Part shown: positions 44,224 through 51,436 of the stretch, piece after piece | Layout: every line of letters begins with the position of its first letter | How positions within the stretch are numbered: the stretch's first letter is position 1 | Source: an uncultured Anaeromyxobacter sp. | Lineage (GTDB): Bacteria > Myxococcota > Myxococcia > Myxococcales > Anaeromyxobacteraceae | Assembly (NCBI GenBank): GCA_903904005.1 | Contig: CAIVAR010000007.1 | Span: forward strand, 1-51,436 | Length of the DNA: 51,436 nucleotides | Reading direction: 5' to 3' | Translations under genes and position numbers: made by a program | The notes under the pieces: generated by a model | Databases searched by the model: none | Told to the model about the DNA's origin: nothing | Seen by the model: the letters and a program-made list of their open reading frames with translations, nothing else

Positions 44224-45342
44224 ATGTCACGACCCGTCAAGCTCGCCGCCGCGGCCCTGTCGTCCGTCCTCCTCGCCTTCCTCGCGCTGGCACCGGGCGA
44301 CGCCTCCCCCTGCACCACCTTCCGGATCCGGTCGCAGGACGGCGCCATCCTCATCGGCCGCTCGATGGAGCTCGGCATGCCGCTCGAGAGCGCGGTGATG
44401 ATCGTGCCGCGCGGCATCACCATGTCCTCGACCCGGCCGGATCTCAAGCCCGGGACCTCCTGGGTGGTGAAGTACGGCTTCGCGGGGATGAACACGCTCG
44501 GTCACGACATCTCGACGGACGGGCTGAACGAGGCGGGGCTCTCGGTGGGCGGGCTCTACATCCCCGAGTACGTGCGCTACCAGCCCTTCCCGGCCGCCGC
44601 CCGCGCGCCGGCCATCTCGAACCTCGAGCTCTCGAACTGGCTGCTCGGCAACTTCGCGACCGTCGACGAGGTCCGCGCCGCGCTCCCCAAGATCACGGTC
44701 TACGACCTCACCATGCCGCCGGCCGGCCCGCAGCCGCTCCACTGGGCCATCTCCGACGCGAAGGGCGGCGCCATCGTGGTCGAGTACGTGGAGGGGGCGC
44801 TCCGCATCCACGACAACCCCATCGGCACGCTCACCAACTCCCCCAACTTCGAATGGCACCTCACGAACCTCCGGAACCACGTCGACCTCACGAACCAGAA
44901 CTTCGATCCGCTCCGGCTCGGCTCGGTGGTCGTGAAGCCGCTCGGCCAGGGGTCGGGCATGCTCGGGATCCCCGGCGACTACACCCCGCCGTCCCGGTTC
45001 ATCCGGGCCACCGCGCTCGCCTGGTCGACCGTCCCGCCGGCCACCGCCACGGAGGGGGCGAACGCCGCCTTCCACGTGCTGAACGCCGTCGACATCCCCA
45101 TCGGCGCGGTGGCGCAGCGCATCCCGGGCAAGGACGGCGCGGCCCCGACGCTCGCCTACGAGCAGACCCAGTGGGCCACCGTCCACGACCTCGTGAACCG
45201 GCTCCTCTACTACCGGACCTACGGCAACCTCGCGATCCGGGTGGTCGATCTCAAGAAGGTCGACTGGACCGGCAAGGCGATCCGTCACATCCCCATGCCC
45301 ACCGCGATGCAGGCGGAGGACGTGACGGCGCTGGCGAAGTAG
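44224..45342 (+). CDS. linear amide C-N hydrolase, choloylglycine hydrolase / penicillin V acylase family
   Basis: These Ntn-hydrolases cleave amide bonds with an N-terminal cysteine exposed after processing. The 372-residue protein has a signal peptide ending near APGDASP and then Cys30 in CTTFRIRSQDG, followed by GRSMELG, TDGLNEAGLSVGGLY, the VVEYVEGALRIHDNPIGTLTNSP segment with the expected Asn, and a late WATVHDL. The natural substrate is unknown; N-acyl homoserine lactones, bile salts and penicillin V are substrates of relatives. ATG 44224 was chosen over 44206 because it gives the better signal peptide. Confidence 0.88.
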   Translation: MSRPVKLAAAALSSVLLAFLALAPGDASPCTTFRIRSQDGAILIGRSMELGMPLESAVMIVPRGITMSSTRPDLKPGTSWVVKYGFAGMNTLGHDISTDGLNEAGLSVGGLYIPEYVRYQPFPAAARAPAISNLELSNWLLGNFATVDEVRAALPKITVYDLTMPPAGPQPLHWAISDAKGGAIVVEYVEGALRIHDNPIGTLTNSPNFEWHLTNLRNHVDLTNQNFDPLRLGSVVVKPLGQGSGMLGIPGDYTPPSRFIRATALAWSTVPPATATEGANAAFHVLNAVDIPIGAVAQRIPGKDGAAPTLAYEQTQWATVHDLVNRLLYYRTYGNLAIRVVDLKKVDWTGKAIRHIPMPTAMQAEDVTALAK

Positions 45343-45352
45343 GCCGCCGCCG

Positions 45353-46456
45353 CTACTCGGAGACCGCGACCACCCGCTTCAGCCCCGAGAACGGGGTCTT
45401 GAAGGCCTCGACGGCCTCGTCGATCGACACGCGGCTCGCGATGAGCCGCTGCAGCGCGCCCGGCCAGCGGCGCGCGAAGAGCCCCAGGTCCTGGATGGCG
45501 GCGCGGAAGGCCTCGGCGCTGGGGTGGACCGGCCCGATGATGACCTGGTTCTTCTGCACCATCCCGTGGAGCAGGAAGCCGGCGTCGAGGGTGAAGGCGC
45601 CGCGGCGGCCGGGCACGCCCGTCAGCAGGTAGACGCCGTTTCGCCCCAGGTGCTCCATGGCGGCGAGCGCGTCGGGGGTGGCTCCGGTGGCCTCGAACAT
45701 GACGTCGATGCGCCCGAGGTGTCCGGCGAGCGACTGGAGCTGCTCCTCCTCGGCGGTGACGAACTGGGCCCCGATCGACTCGGCGAACTCGGCCTTCTCG
45801 CCGCGGCCGGCGTGGGAGTAGATGGTGACCTTGTAGCCGCGGACGACGAGCGCCATCGTGCCGAGGAGGGCCACCGGACCGGCGCCGAGGACGAGCGCCC
45901 GCTTGCCGGAGCCGCCGGTCTCGCCCAGCGCCGCCCAGGGGAGTCGCTTCTGCACCTGCTCGAGCTCGGCGATGGCCGTCTCGGCGATGGAGAGGGGCTG
46001 GGTCAGCACGGCGACGTCGCGCAGCTCGCGGGGCACCGGCTGGAGCCAGCGGGCGTCGTCGGAGAAGCGCTCGCAGAGGAAGCCGTGGGCGTCCTTGATG
46101 CCGCGCTGGGCGTACTCGCCGGAGAGGCAGAAGTCGGGGCGCCCCATCCGGCAGGCGCGGCAGGTCTCGCGGCGGCAGGGGCGGCGGACGGTCGGGACGA
46201 CCAGGTCGCCGGGGCGGATGCGCCGGACGGACGAGCCCACCTCGACCACCTCGCCGAGGGCCTCGTGGCCGAGGATGAGGTAGGGCGAGTCGGTGGGCGG
46301 GGAGCCCATGCGGAAGGAGGCGATCTCCCGGTCGGTCCCGCAGAAGCCGACGTCCAGGACCTTCACCACCACGTCGCCCGGGGCGAGGATGGCGGGTTCG
46401 CGGTGGTCGACGAGGCGGAGCACGCGCTCCTCGGGGAAAACGGCGACGGCTTTCAT
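45353..46456 (-). CDS. zinc-dependent MDR dehydrogenase, glucose 1-dehydrogenase-like
   Basis: The 367-residue protein has the catalytic zinc region GFCGTDREI and GHEALGEVVEVG, the four-cysteine structural-zinc loop (CRRETCRACRMGRPDFC) and a Rossmann motif VLGAGPVALLGTMAL. The C-terminal half resembles glucose dehydrogenase C-domains (ATGATPDAL, HPSAEAFRAAIQDLG). Substrate could be a sugar or another polyol. ATG 46456 is preceded by GGAGGAACG. It converges on the amidase-like gene with a 10-bp gap. Confidence 0.85.
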   Translation of the reverse strand: MKAVAVFPEERVLRLVDHREPAILAPGDVVVKVLDVGFCGTDREIASFRMGSPPTDSPYLILGHEALGEVVEVGSSVRRIRPGDLVVPTVRRPCRRETCRACRMGRPDFCLSGEYAQRGIKDAHGFLCERFSDDARWLQPVPRELRDVAVLTQPLSIAETAIAELEQVQKRLPWAALGETGGSGKRALVLGAGPVALLGTMALVVRGYKVTIYSHAGRGEKAEFAESIGAQFVTAEEEQLQSLAGHLGRIDVMFEATGATPDALAAMEHLGRNGVYLLTGVPGRRGAFTLDAGFLLHGMVQKNQVIIGPVHPSAEAFRAAIQDLGLFARRWPGALQRLIASRVSIDEAVEAFKTPFSGLKRVVAVSE

Positions 46457-46601
46457 CTTTTTCGTTCCTCCGGGCGGGTTTGAAGCCCTTCGCCGCGCAC
46501 CCTACAAGCGGGTCGGCCCCGGGACAAGGACCGTCGTGCCCGGGTCGGCCCCGGCTCCTGCCCGGGTTGCGCGGGGTGGGGATGGGTGGGATGTTTCGCG
46601 C

Positions 46602-47741
46602 GTGGAATCGCCGGCATCACAGCCCTCCCGCCCGGCGCGCAAGCCCCGCTGGCCCGTCGCCCTGGCGGCCAGCGTGGCCTTCCACGCCCTCCTTGGGGTC
46701 GCGCTGTGGCGCGGGTGGCCGGCACCCGCCCCCCTGCCCCGCCGGCCGGCCCCCATCGAGTTCACCCTCGTCCACCTGCCGCCCCTGCCTGCGGCGCCGG
46801 CCGCGCCCTCGGTGCCGGACGTGGAGCCATCGGCGACCCCCCGTGGGACGCCCGGAAGCGCGCCGGAGGCCCGCCAGGTCGCAATTCCATCGGTGCCGGA
46901 CGTGGAGGTTTTCGCGCCCGGCGCCCCCCCGGACGCGCACCCCGACCTCGCCTGGGCCTCGGCCGCCGTCCCCCAGACCGGTCCGCGTCCCGACCTCGCC
47001 GTCCGCCCCCCGGCCGAGGTCGTGGCCTTCTACGCGCCCACCCCACCCACGCCCGAGGGGCGCCTCCAGCGCCTGCTCCGGGAGGACCAGGGGCGCGAGA
47101 AGGTCCGGAGCGGCCTCGCCGACCCCTTCTTCCTCGACTTCGGCCGGTCGATGCTCGCCGCCTGGGAGCCGGAGAAGGTGGTCACCGACCGGGGCTTCTC
47201 CGGCTACCTGAAGCACCTCGGCGTCGCCGTCGTCGACTGGGCCGCCACCTACGCCACCCAGGCGGCCAGCTACGGCCGCTCCGGCTCCCCCTTCGGCCCC
47301 GGCGGCGCCCCGCTCTCCCTGACCGGCCTCACCGCCGTCCCGGAGGGGATCACCACCCGGATCTCCGACCAGATGGCCGGGATGCGGGCCATCGCCGACC
47401 AGTCCCGGACCCGGCACGCGGCGCTCGTCCGGGTCGTCCAGCGGGCCGACGGCCGGCTCGTCTCGGTGGAGATCCTGCGCCCCTCCGACGACTCCTCGGT
47501 CGACGCCCAGGCGCTCCGGGACCTGCGCGAGGCCGCGGCGCGCCTGCCCGCCCCCACCTCGTCGGCGCTCGCCGGCCGGACCCAGGTCGCCTCGGTCTGG
47601 GAGTTCTCCCTCGAGATCTCGATCACGCCGCCGCTGCCGATGATCACGGTGCAGTTCGACGAGGTGCTCGGCCTCGTCGACGCACGCGTGCCGCTCGACC
47701 GGCGGCTCTTCAAGCTCGTCCGGCTCGTCTCGGTCGACTGA
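46602..47741 (+). CDS. TonB-like energy transducer
   Basis: The 379-residue protein has one N-terminal transmembrane helix (WPVALAASVAFHALLGVAL), a long Pro/Ala-rich periplasmic linker and a C-terminal domain in which VVQRADGRLVSVEILRPSDD and SVDAQALRDLREAAARLP follow the TonB C-terminal pattern. It would couple the proton gradient to outer-membrane transport, but no ExbB/ExbD genes are nearby. Two exact 12-bp repeats encode SVPDVE in the linker (46811, 46892). The GTG at 46602 is the best start; upstream frames cover the intergenic region. Confidence 0.7.
   Translation: MESPASQPSRPARKPRWPVALAASVAFHALLGVALWRGWPAPAPLPRRPAPIEFTLVHLPPLPAAPAAPSVPDVEPSATPRGTPGSAPEARQVAIPSVPDVEVFAPGAPPDAHPDLAWASAAVPQTGPRPDLAVRPPAEVVAFYAPTPPTPEGRLQRLLREDQGREKVRSGLADPFFLDFGRSMLAAWEPEKVVTDRGFSGYLKHLGVAVVDWAATYATQAASYGRSGSPFGPGGAPLSLTGLTAVPEGITTRISDQMAGMRAIADQSRTRHAALVRVVQRADGRLVSVEILRPSDDSSVDAQALRDLREAAARLPAPTSSALAGRTQVASVWEFSLEISITPPLPMITVQFDEVLGLVDARVPLDRRLFKLVRLVSVD
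46811..46822 (+). repeat. dispersed repeat GGTGCCGGACGT, exact copy
   Basis: In the linker of the TonB-like protein, read V-P-D-V. Confidence 0.9.
46892..46903 (+). repeat. dispersed repeat GGTGCCGGACGT, exact copy
   Basis: 81 bp after the previous copy, same strand and same reading frame of the TonB-like gene. Confidence 0.9.
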
Positions 47742-47770
47742 CGCGGGCGGCGGCGCCGCCGCCCTTCGCC

Positions 47771-48757
47771 CTACATGTTCTGCGACAGGATCAGGTTCAC
47801 GTACTGTGCGCGCTCGAAGGCGCGGGGGTCGCGCGCCTCCTTCTGCGACAGGGATCCGCGGAAGTCGGCGACGGCCGAGTAGTGCCCGCGCTCCATCCAC
47901 TCGTCGAGGCCGGTCTTGAGCGCCGCGAGGTGGGTGACGCCGTTTCGCAGGAGCGACGCGGCGAGCTGCACCACGGTGGACCCGGCGAGGAGCATCTTCA
48001 CCACGCCGGTCGTGTCATGCACGCCGGTGGAGGCGGCGAGGTCGGCGTTCACCCGCCCGTAGAGGATGGCCGTCCAGCGCAGCGGGAGCAGCATCTCCCA
48101 GGGGTGGGAGAGCTGCATGGAGCTGTTCAACGCCATGCGGTCGAGGTCGATGTCGGGCTGCAGGAACCGGTTGAACAGCACGAGCGCGTTCACGCCCTCG
48201 GCGTCGAACTTCTTCGCCACGTTGGCGAAGGAGGTGAAGAACGGGGAGACCTTGAGGGCGATGGGCACCTTCACGGCCTTCCGAACCGAGCGGACGATCT
48301 GGATGCACTCGGCCTCGATCTGCTCGCCCGTGACGGCCGCGTCGGCCCCCACCTGGTAGATGTTCACCTCGATGGCATCGGCGCCGGAGGCCTCGAGCTG
48401 CTTCGCGTACTCGCTCCAGCTGCCGGCGGCGGCGGCGTTCAGGCTCGCGATGACCGGAATCTTCACCGACTTCTTCGCCTTGTCGAGGAGGCGCAGGTAC
48501 TCGCGCGGCCCGATGCGCTGGGGCGGCAGGTAGCTGCGGGCCTCCGGGTTCGCGTCGGCCTGGAAGCTCACCGCCTCCTCGAGCGCGGTCTCGGCGGCCT
48601 CGATCTGCTCCTCGAAAAGGGAGCGGAGCACGATGGCGCCGGCGCCGCTCGCCTCGGCGGCGGCGAAGTTCTCCGGCTTGTTGGAGATGGAGGAACTGGC
48701 AACGACCAACGGACTCGGCAGTTCGAGCCCCATGTACCGCGTCGATAGATCGCTCAT
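47771..48757 (-). CDS. dihydroorotate dehydrogenase-like flavoprotein
   Basis: The 328-residue TIM-barrel protein has the DHOD-like features LSTRYMGLELPSPLVVAS, IPVIASLNAAAAGSWSEYAK, ADAIEVNIY (Asn of the substrate/FMN region), IALKVSPFFTSFANVAKKF and a C-terminal STGVHDTTGVVKMLLAGSTVVQ phosphate site. It is shorter and divergent relative to PyrD, and such homologues often lack the normal DHOD active-site context, so pyrimidine synthesis is not certain. ATG 48757. Its start region is divergent from rarD with 26 bp between. Confidence 0.82.
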   Translation of the reverse strand: MSDLSTRYMGLELPSPLVVASSSISNKPENFAAAEASGAGAIVLRSLFEEQIEAAETALEEAVSFQADANPEARSYLPPQRIGPREYLRLLDKAKKSVKIPVIASLNAAAAGSWSEYAKQLEASGADAIEVNIYQVGADAAVTGEQIEAECIQIVRSVRKAVKVPIALKVSPFFTSFANVAKKFDAEGVNALVLFNRFLQPDIDLDRMALNSSMQLSHPWEMLLPLRWTAILYGRVNADLAASTGVHDTTGVVKMLLAGSTVVQLAASLLRNGVTHLAALKTGLDEWMERGHYSAVADFRGSLSQKEARDPRAFERAQYVNLILSQNM

Positions 48758-48783
48758 AGGACCGACATCCTCTCCCGATCGGG

Positions 48784-49749
48784 GTGGCTTGTGAAGGGTT
48801 TCTGGAAGGGGTAGGACTCCGCCCTCCCGGAGGCCCCATTTCCCCTTCCCCCCACACGGCCGGCCTCGGCTACGCGCTGGCGGCCTACCTGGCCTGGGGG
48901 CTCTCCCCCATCTACTTCAAGGCGCTCCGCCCCGCCGGCCCCCTCGAGATCCTCTCCTGGCGGGTGGTGGCCTCGGTGGCCCTGCTGGGGGTGATGACCG
49001 TCGCCATGGGGCGGGGGGCCGAGGTGGCCCGGTCGCTCCGGGACGGGCGCCGGGCGCTCACCTTCGTGGCGACCACGGTCCTCATCTCCATCAACTGGCT
49101 CCTCTACATCTGGTCGGTGAACGCCGGGCACCTGCTCGAGGCGAGCATGGGCTACTTCATGAACCCGCTCGTCACCATCCTGCTCGGGGTTGCCTTCCTG
49201 AAGGAGGGGCTCGACCGGCGGCAGCAGGTCGCCGTCCTGCTGGCCGCCATCGGGGTCGGCTGGATGGTGGTGGCGCACGGGCGGGTACCCTGGATCTCGC
49301 TCGCGCTGGCCTTCTCCTTCGCCCTCTACACGCTGCTCCGCAAGAAGGCGCACATCGACGCGGTGGCGGGGTTGCTCGTCGAGACGTCGCTCCTCGCGCC
49401 GCTCGCGGCGGGATGGCTCGCCTGGCTCTGGTGGCGCGGCGAGGCCCACTTCGGCACGTCGCCGGGGATGTCGGCGCTCTTCCTCTCGGCCGGGCTCATC
49501 ACCGCGCTCCCCCTCGTGTGGTTCACGATGGGTGTCCACCGGCTGCGCCTCTCCACGGTGGGGATCCTCCAGTACGTGGCGCCGACGCTCCAGTTCTCGC
49601 TCGCGGTGCTGGCGTACAAGGAGCCGTTCGACCGGACCCATGCCGTGACCTTCGCCTTCATCTGGTCGGGGCTCGCGCTCTACACCATCGACGCCATCGG
49701 GAAGGCCCGGCGGCGGGAACCGGTGCCGGACGTGCAGCCGCTCGACTGA
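48784..49749 (+). CDS. rarD: EamA-family transporter RarD
   Basis: The 321-residue integral membrane protein has ten predicted hydrophobic helices and the RarD signature start GYALAAYLAWGLSPIYFKAL. Other segments are LISINWLLYIWSVNAGHLLEASMGYFMNPL (quoted in part) and LRLSTVGILQYVAPTLQF. RarD is linked to chloramphenicol resistance, but its native substrate is unknown. Start is GTG 48784, the only in-frame start before the core. The C-terminal EPVPDVQPLD comes from an exact repeat copy plus the start of a small tandem repeat. Confidence 0.88.
   Translation: MACEGFLEGVGLRPPGGPISPSPHTAGLGYALAAYLAWGLSPIYFKALRPAGPLEILSWRVVASVALLGVMTVAMGRGAEVARSLRDGRRALTFVATTVLISINWLLYIWSVNAGHLLEASMGYFMNPLVTILLGVAFLKEGLDRRQQVAVLLAAIGVGWMVVAHGRVPWISLALAFSFALYTLLRKKAHIDAVAGLLVETSLLAPLAAGWLAWLWWRGEAHFGTSPGMSALFLSAGLITALPLVWFTMGVHRLRLSTVGILQYVAPTLQFSLAVLAYKEPFDRTHAVTFAFIWSGLALYTIDAIGKARRREPVPDVQPLD
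49722..49733 (+). repeat. dispersed repeat GGTGCCGGACGT, exact copy
   Basis: At the very end of rarD, encoding V-P-D-V seven codons before the stop. Confidence 0.9.
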
Positions 49750-49802
49750 CATGCAGCCGCTCGACTGATGGCCGCTCGACCGACGGCCGCTCGACCGACC
49801 GG
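49734..49802. repeat. degenerate tandem repeat around the rarD stop codon
   Basis: Units of 15-17 bp related to GCAGCCGCTCGACTGA occur about four times, the first two containing a TGA stop in frame with rarD and the later ones drifting to GGCCGCTCGACCGAC. It fills the gap to the next, convergent gene. Confidence 0.75.
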
Positions 49803-50288
49803 TCAGTCGTCGTCGCCGTCGTCGCCGAGCCGGCAGCCGGCCCACCCGGACTCGGCCATGGCGGCCTGGATGAGCGGCCACTCGTTGGTCATCCGCGGAT
49901 CGTTCTCGTGGAAGCCCCAGGCGTGGCCCAGCTCGTGGAAGATGGCGGAGCGTTCGAAGCAGTCGGACACGAACGGGGCGACGTGGATCTCGCGCTCGTC
50001 GGCCCAGCAGTACCCGTCGTAGTTGGTCCCGTCGACGACCACCTGCTCGGGACCGAACTCGAGCCGCCAGCCGACCAGGGAGCCCCGCGGATGGTCCCAG
50101 TACTCCTCGGCCCGGGCGAGGACGCGGGCCACGCGATCGGCCGTGAGCGAGATCCCGCCGCTGGCCGTCCAGCAGGCGCCGCGGACCACGACTCCTTCGC
50201 ACGCGGGGGGCGCTGGCTCGGACTCCGCCGATCCGCCGCATCCGGCGAGGACCAGGATCACTGCGAGGATGGCGGGTGTGACCTTCAC
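49803..50288 (-). CDS. lipoprotein with metzincin-like zinc protease motif
   Basis: The 161-residue protein has a lipoprotein signal peptide (ILAVILVLAGC, Cys17) and a short mature domain centred on IFHELGHAWGFHEND (His118, Glu119, His122). In canonical metzincins the third ligand is HExxHxxGxxH; here the next His is at residue 127, one position early, so the metal site may be slightly different. Several cysteines (30, 39, 94, 110, 157) could form disulfides. GTG start at 50288. The substrate is unknown and I find no matching family beyond the motif. Confidence 0.7.
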   Translation of the reverse strand: MKVTPAILAVILVLAGCGGSAESEPAPPACEGVVVRGACWTASGGISLTADRVARVLARAEEYWDHPRGSLVGWRLEFGPEQVVVDGTNYDGYCWADEREIHVAPFVSDCFERSAIFHELGHAWGFHENDPRMTNEWPLIQAAMAESGWAGCRLGDDGDDD

Positions 50289-50371
50289 AACTCATAGTGA
50301 AGGCATCCCAGGGGCGAACGTCGAGTCGATCGAGCGCGCGACCCCTCACGACCTGTCACATGGAGCGGGGA

Positions 50372-50821
50372 CTACTTCTGCGGCCTGACCGTCACGACCG
50401 GCATCGGGGCGCGGCGAACCACCCGTTCCGCCACGGATCCGAGCAGGACGTGGGCGAGGCCTGTGCGTCCGTGTGTGCCCACGACGATGGCGTCGTACTT
50501 CCCGTCCTCGGCGGCGGCCACGATCTCGGCGGCCGGCTCACCGACCGACTTGCCGGTGCTGACCCGCGGCGCGCCGTCCTTCAGGGCGTCGGCCTTCCAG
50601 CGCTCCAGCAGCGCGTCGGTCTGCTCGGCCAGCTCCTGCAGCATGCCGGTGGCCGGGAGCACCGTCCCCTCCGGCAGGGTGTAGCCGGGGAGCGGGTAGG
50701 CGTGGAAGACGGTGAGCTCCCCGTCGAACCGCCTGGCGAGCTCCGAGGCCACCTTGAGCGCGCTCTTCGACGCATCGGAGAAGTCGACCGGACAGAGGAT
50801 CCGCTTCCATTCGAGGGCCAT
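50372..50821 (-). CDS. universal stress protein UspA family
   Basis: The 149-residue protein shows the Usp fold: KRILCPVDFSDASKSALKVASELARRF at the N-terminus and the ATP-binding C-terminal pattern VVGTHGRTGLAHVLLGSVAERVVRRAPMPVVTV (G-x2-G-x9-G-S type, quoted in part). Such proteins bind ATP or act as chaperone-like stress factors. ATG 50821 overlaps by one base the stop codon of the 61-residue ORF upstream (TGATG), so the two are coupled. AAGGA precedes the start. Confidence 0.93.
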   Translation of the reverse strand: MALEWKRILCPVDFSDASKSALKVASELARRFDGELTVFHAYPLPGYTLPEGTVLPATGMLQELAEQTDALLERWKADALKDGAPRVSTGKSVGEPAAEIVAAAEDGKYDAIVVGTHGRTGLAHVLLGSVAERVVRRAPMPVVTVRPQK

Positions 50822-51006
50822 CAGGTGTCCTTCCAGTTGCCGAAGAGGAACTCCTCCTCGGCCGGGGAGAGGTCGAACCGCTGACCCGCCTCGGAGATGA
50901 GCTTCGCGCGCGACGCCTTCGGGTCGGACATCCGCCGCTCGGCGAGCCACTGCAGGGCCCGTCGCAGCGCATCCCCTTTCGGGGCCATCCCGTCACCTTC
51001 ACCCAT
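50821..51006 (-). CDS. conserved small protein coupled to uspA, function unknown
   Basis: This 61-residue ORF has the pattern ALQWLAERRMSDPKASRAKLI followed by RFDLSPAEEEFLFGNWK, which looks like a compact helical protein and not a random frame. The stop overlaps the uspA start codon. Two starts are possible, ATG 51006 and ATG 50988; the second has AAGGTGA upstream. I recognise no characterised homologue. Confidence 0.65.
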   Translation of the reverse strand: MGEGDGMAPKGDALRRALQWLAERRMSDPKASRAKLISEAGQRFDLSPAEEEFLFGNWKDT

Positions 51007-51118
51007 GACGCGTAACCTACGCTACCTGTGCGGGTCCGCAAGAACCCTGAGAGGCACTGGAAGGCCCGGACAGGCATCGTGCGGGCAGGTCCCGTCGTCC
51101 CGTGGCATCCTTCCGTCC

Positions 51119-51436
51119 ATGCGATTCGCCACCCTCCGCGACGGCACCCGCGACGGAAAGCTCTGCATCGTCCGATCCGACGGCACCCGGCTCGCCGACG
51201 CCTCCCACATCGCCGGGAGCCTCCAGTCCGCGCTCGACCGCTGGGACGAGGTGGAGCCGAAGCTTCGCGAGTTCGACGCCGACCTCGAGAACGGGCGCGT
51301 CGCGACCGATCCGGTGAACGTGGGGCAGCTCATGGCGCCCCTGCCGCGTGCCTACGAGTGGATCGACGGCTCGGCCTACCTGAACCACGTACGGCTCGTC
51401 CGGAAGGCCCGCGGCGCCGACCTGCCGGCCTCGCTC
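51119..51436 (+). CDS. fumarylacetoacetate hydrolase family protein, N-terminal part (runs off the right edge)
   Basis: The last 318 bases are an open frame from ATG 51119 with no stop: MRFATLRDGTRDGKLCIV, then a helical section with SALDRWDEVEPKLREFDADL, and then MAPLPRAYEWIDGSAYLNHV and RLVRKARGADLPASL. This is the usual N-terminal half of the FAH-family enzymes that act on fumarylpyruvate or acylpyruvates in aromatic degradation. The catalytic glutamate motifs are expected past the window end. It is divergent from the uspA pair, about 110 bp apart. Confidence 0.88.
   Translation, partial: MRFATLRDGTRDGKLCIVRSDGTRLADASHIAGSLQSALDRWDEVEPKLREFDADLENGRVATDPVNVGQLMAPLPRAYEWIDGSAYLNHVRLVRKARGADLPASL

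Noticed and set aside
15351-49733. Interpretation of the 12-mer as a conserved VPDV protein motif
   Set aside because: It is read as VPDV, TSGT, DVRHR or RCRT depending on strand and frame, and also occurs between genes.

Overview
This 51.4 kb window is very GC-rich, gene-dense bacterial chromosome. The gene set fits a deltaproteobacterium in the broad sense, most plausibly Myxococcota and perhaps Anaeromyxobacter-like: a 12-heme c-type cytochrome beside an outer-membrane barrel, a PilT ATPase, ceramide-type lipid genes, a selenocysteine-containing SelD, and Lon/ClpXP. The taxonomy is inferred from gene content only. There is no rRNA, prophage, CRISPR array or classical insertion sequence. 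The one mobile-element-like gene is a Y1 (REP-associated, RAYT-type) transposase at 23.66 kb.

Layout. 0-0.7 kb: a degenerate minisatellite, then a four-helix-bundle (S23-type) gene whose Shine-Dalgarno sequence lies inside a long hairpin. 0.7-10 kb: nadA, an RsmJ/YpiP-like methyltransferase, lon, a class V aminotransferase-like protein, then clpX-clpP-tig. 10-11.3 kb: tRNA-Leu, a divergent gene that looks like an SspB-type ClpXP adaptor, and a five-tRNA operon (Pro-Arg-His-Arg-Lys) with its own promoter and terminator. 11.3-19.8 kb: a long leftward series, rplM-rpsI, pilT-recX-bamD-like, a membrane protein, a TPR protein, selD, an amidase, rph and rdgB. 19.8-24.3 kb: a small barrel protein, a UvrD/Rep helicase, a fatty-acid-hydroxylase-like protein and the RAYT. 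24.3-28.1 kb: a leftward three-gene operon resembling bacterial ceramide synthesis (serine palmitoyltransferase, bacterial ceramide synthase-like, ceramide reductase-like). 28.3-34.1 kb: dodecin, bacteriohemerythrin, hisC, an M23 peptidase, an inositol-monophosphatase-family gene, a small membrane protein and a histone-deacetylase-family protein with a long extra C-terminal region. 34.2-36.7 kb: a barrel plus dodecaheme cytochrome pair. 36.9-40.4 kb: ldcA, a serine hydrolase and mpl (murein peptide recycling). 40.5-51.4 kb: acs, two tandem FKBP isomerases, a choloylglycine-hydrolase-like enzyme, an MDR dehydrogenase, a TonB-like protein, a DHOD-like enzyme, RarD, a HExxH lipoprotein, UspA with a coupled small ORF, and the start of a fumarylacetoacetase-family gene.

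Two observations stand out. First, selD appears truncated in a naive reading, but in-frame sequence upstream restores a full 352-residue protein starting at 14509. An in-frame TGA sits at residue 17 in the active-site motif (SHGAG-U-ACK), and a hairpin resembling the E. coli fdhF SECIS lies 26 nt downstream. Second, a 12-bp sequence, GGTGCCGGACGT, occurs 20 times exactly (both strands pooled), plus about nine one-mismatch copies. All lie between 15.3 and 30.6 kb and between 46.8 and 49.8 kb, both within genes (in all reading frames, e.g. as VPDV or TSGT) and between genes. One exact copy lies 40 bp upstream of the RAYT gene. The repeat could be a RAYT-related element, a DNA-uptake-like sequence, or a protein-binding site; the window alone does not decide between these.
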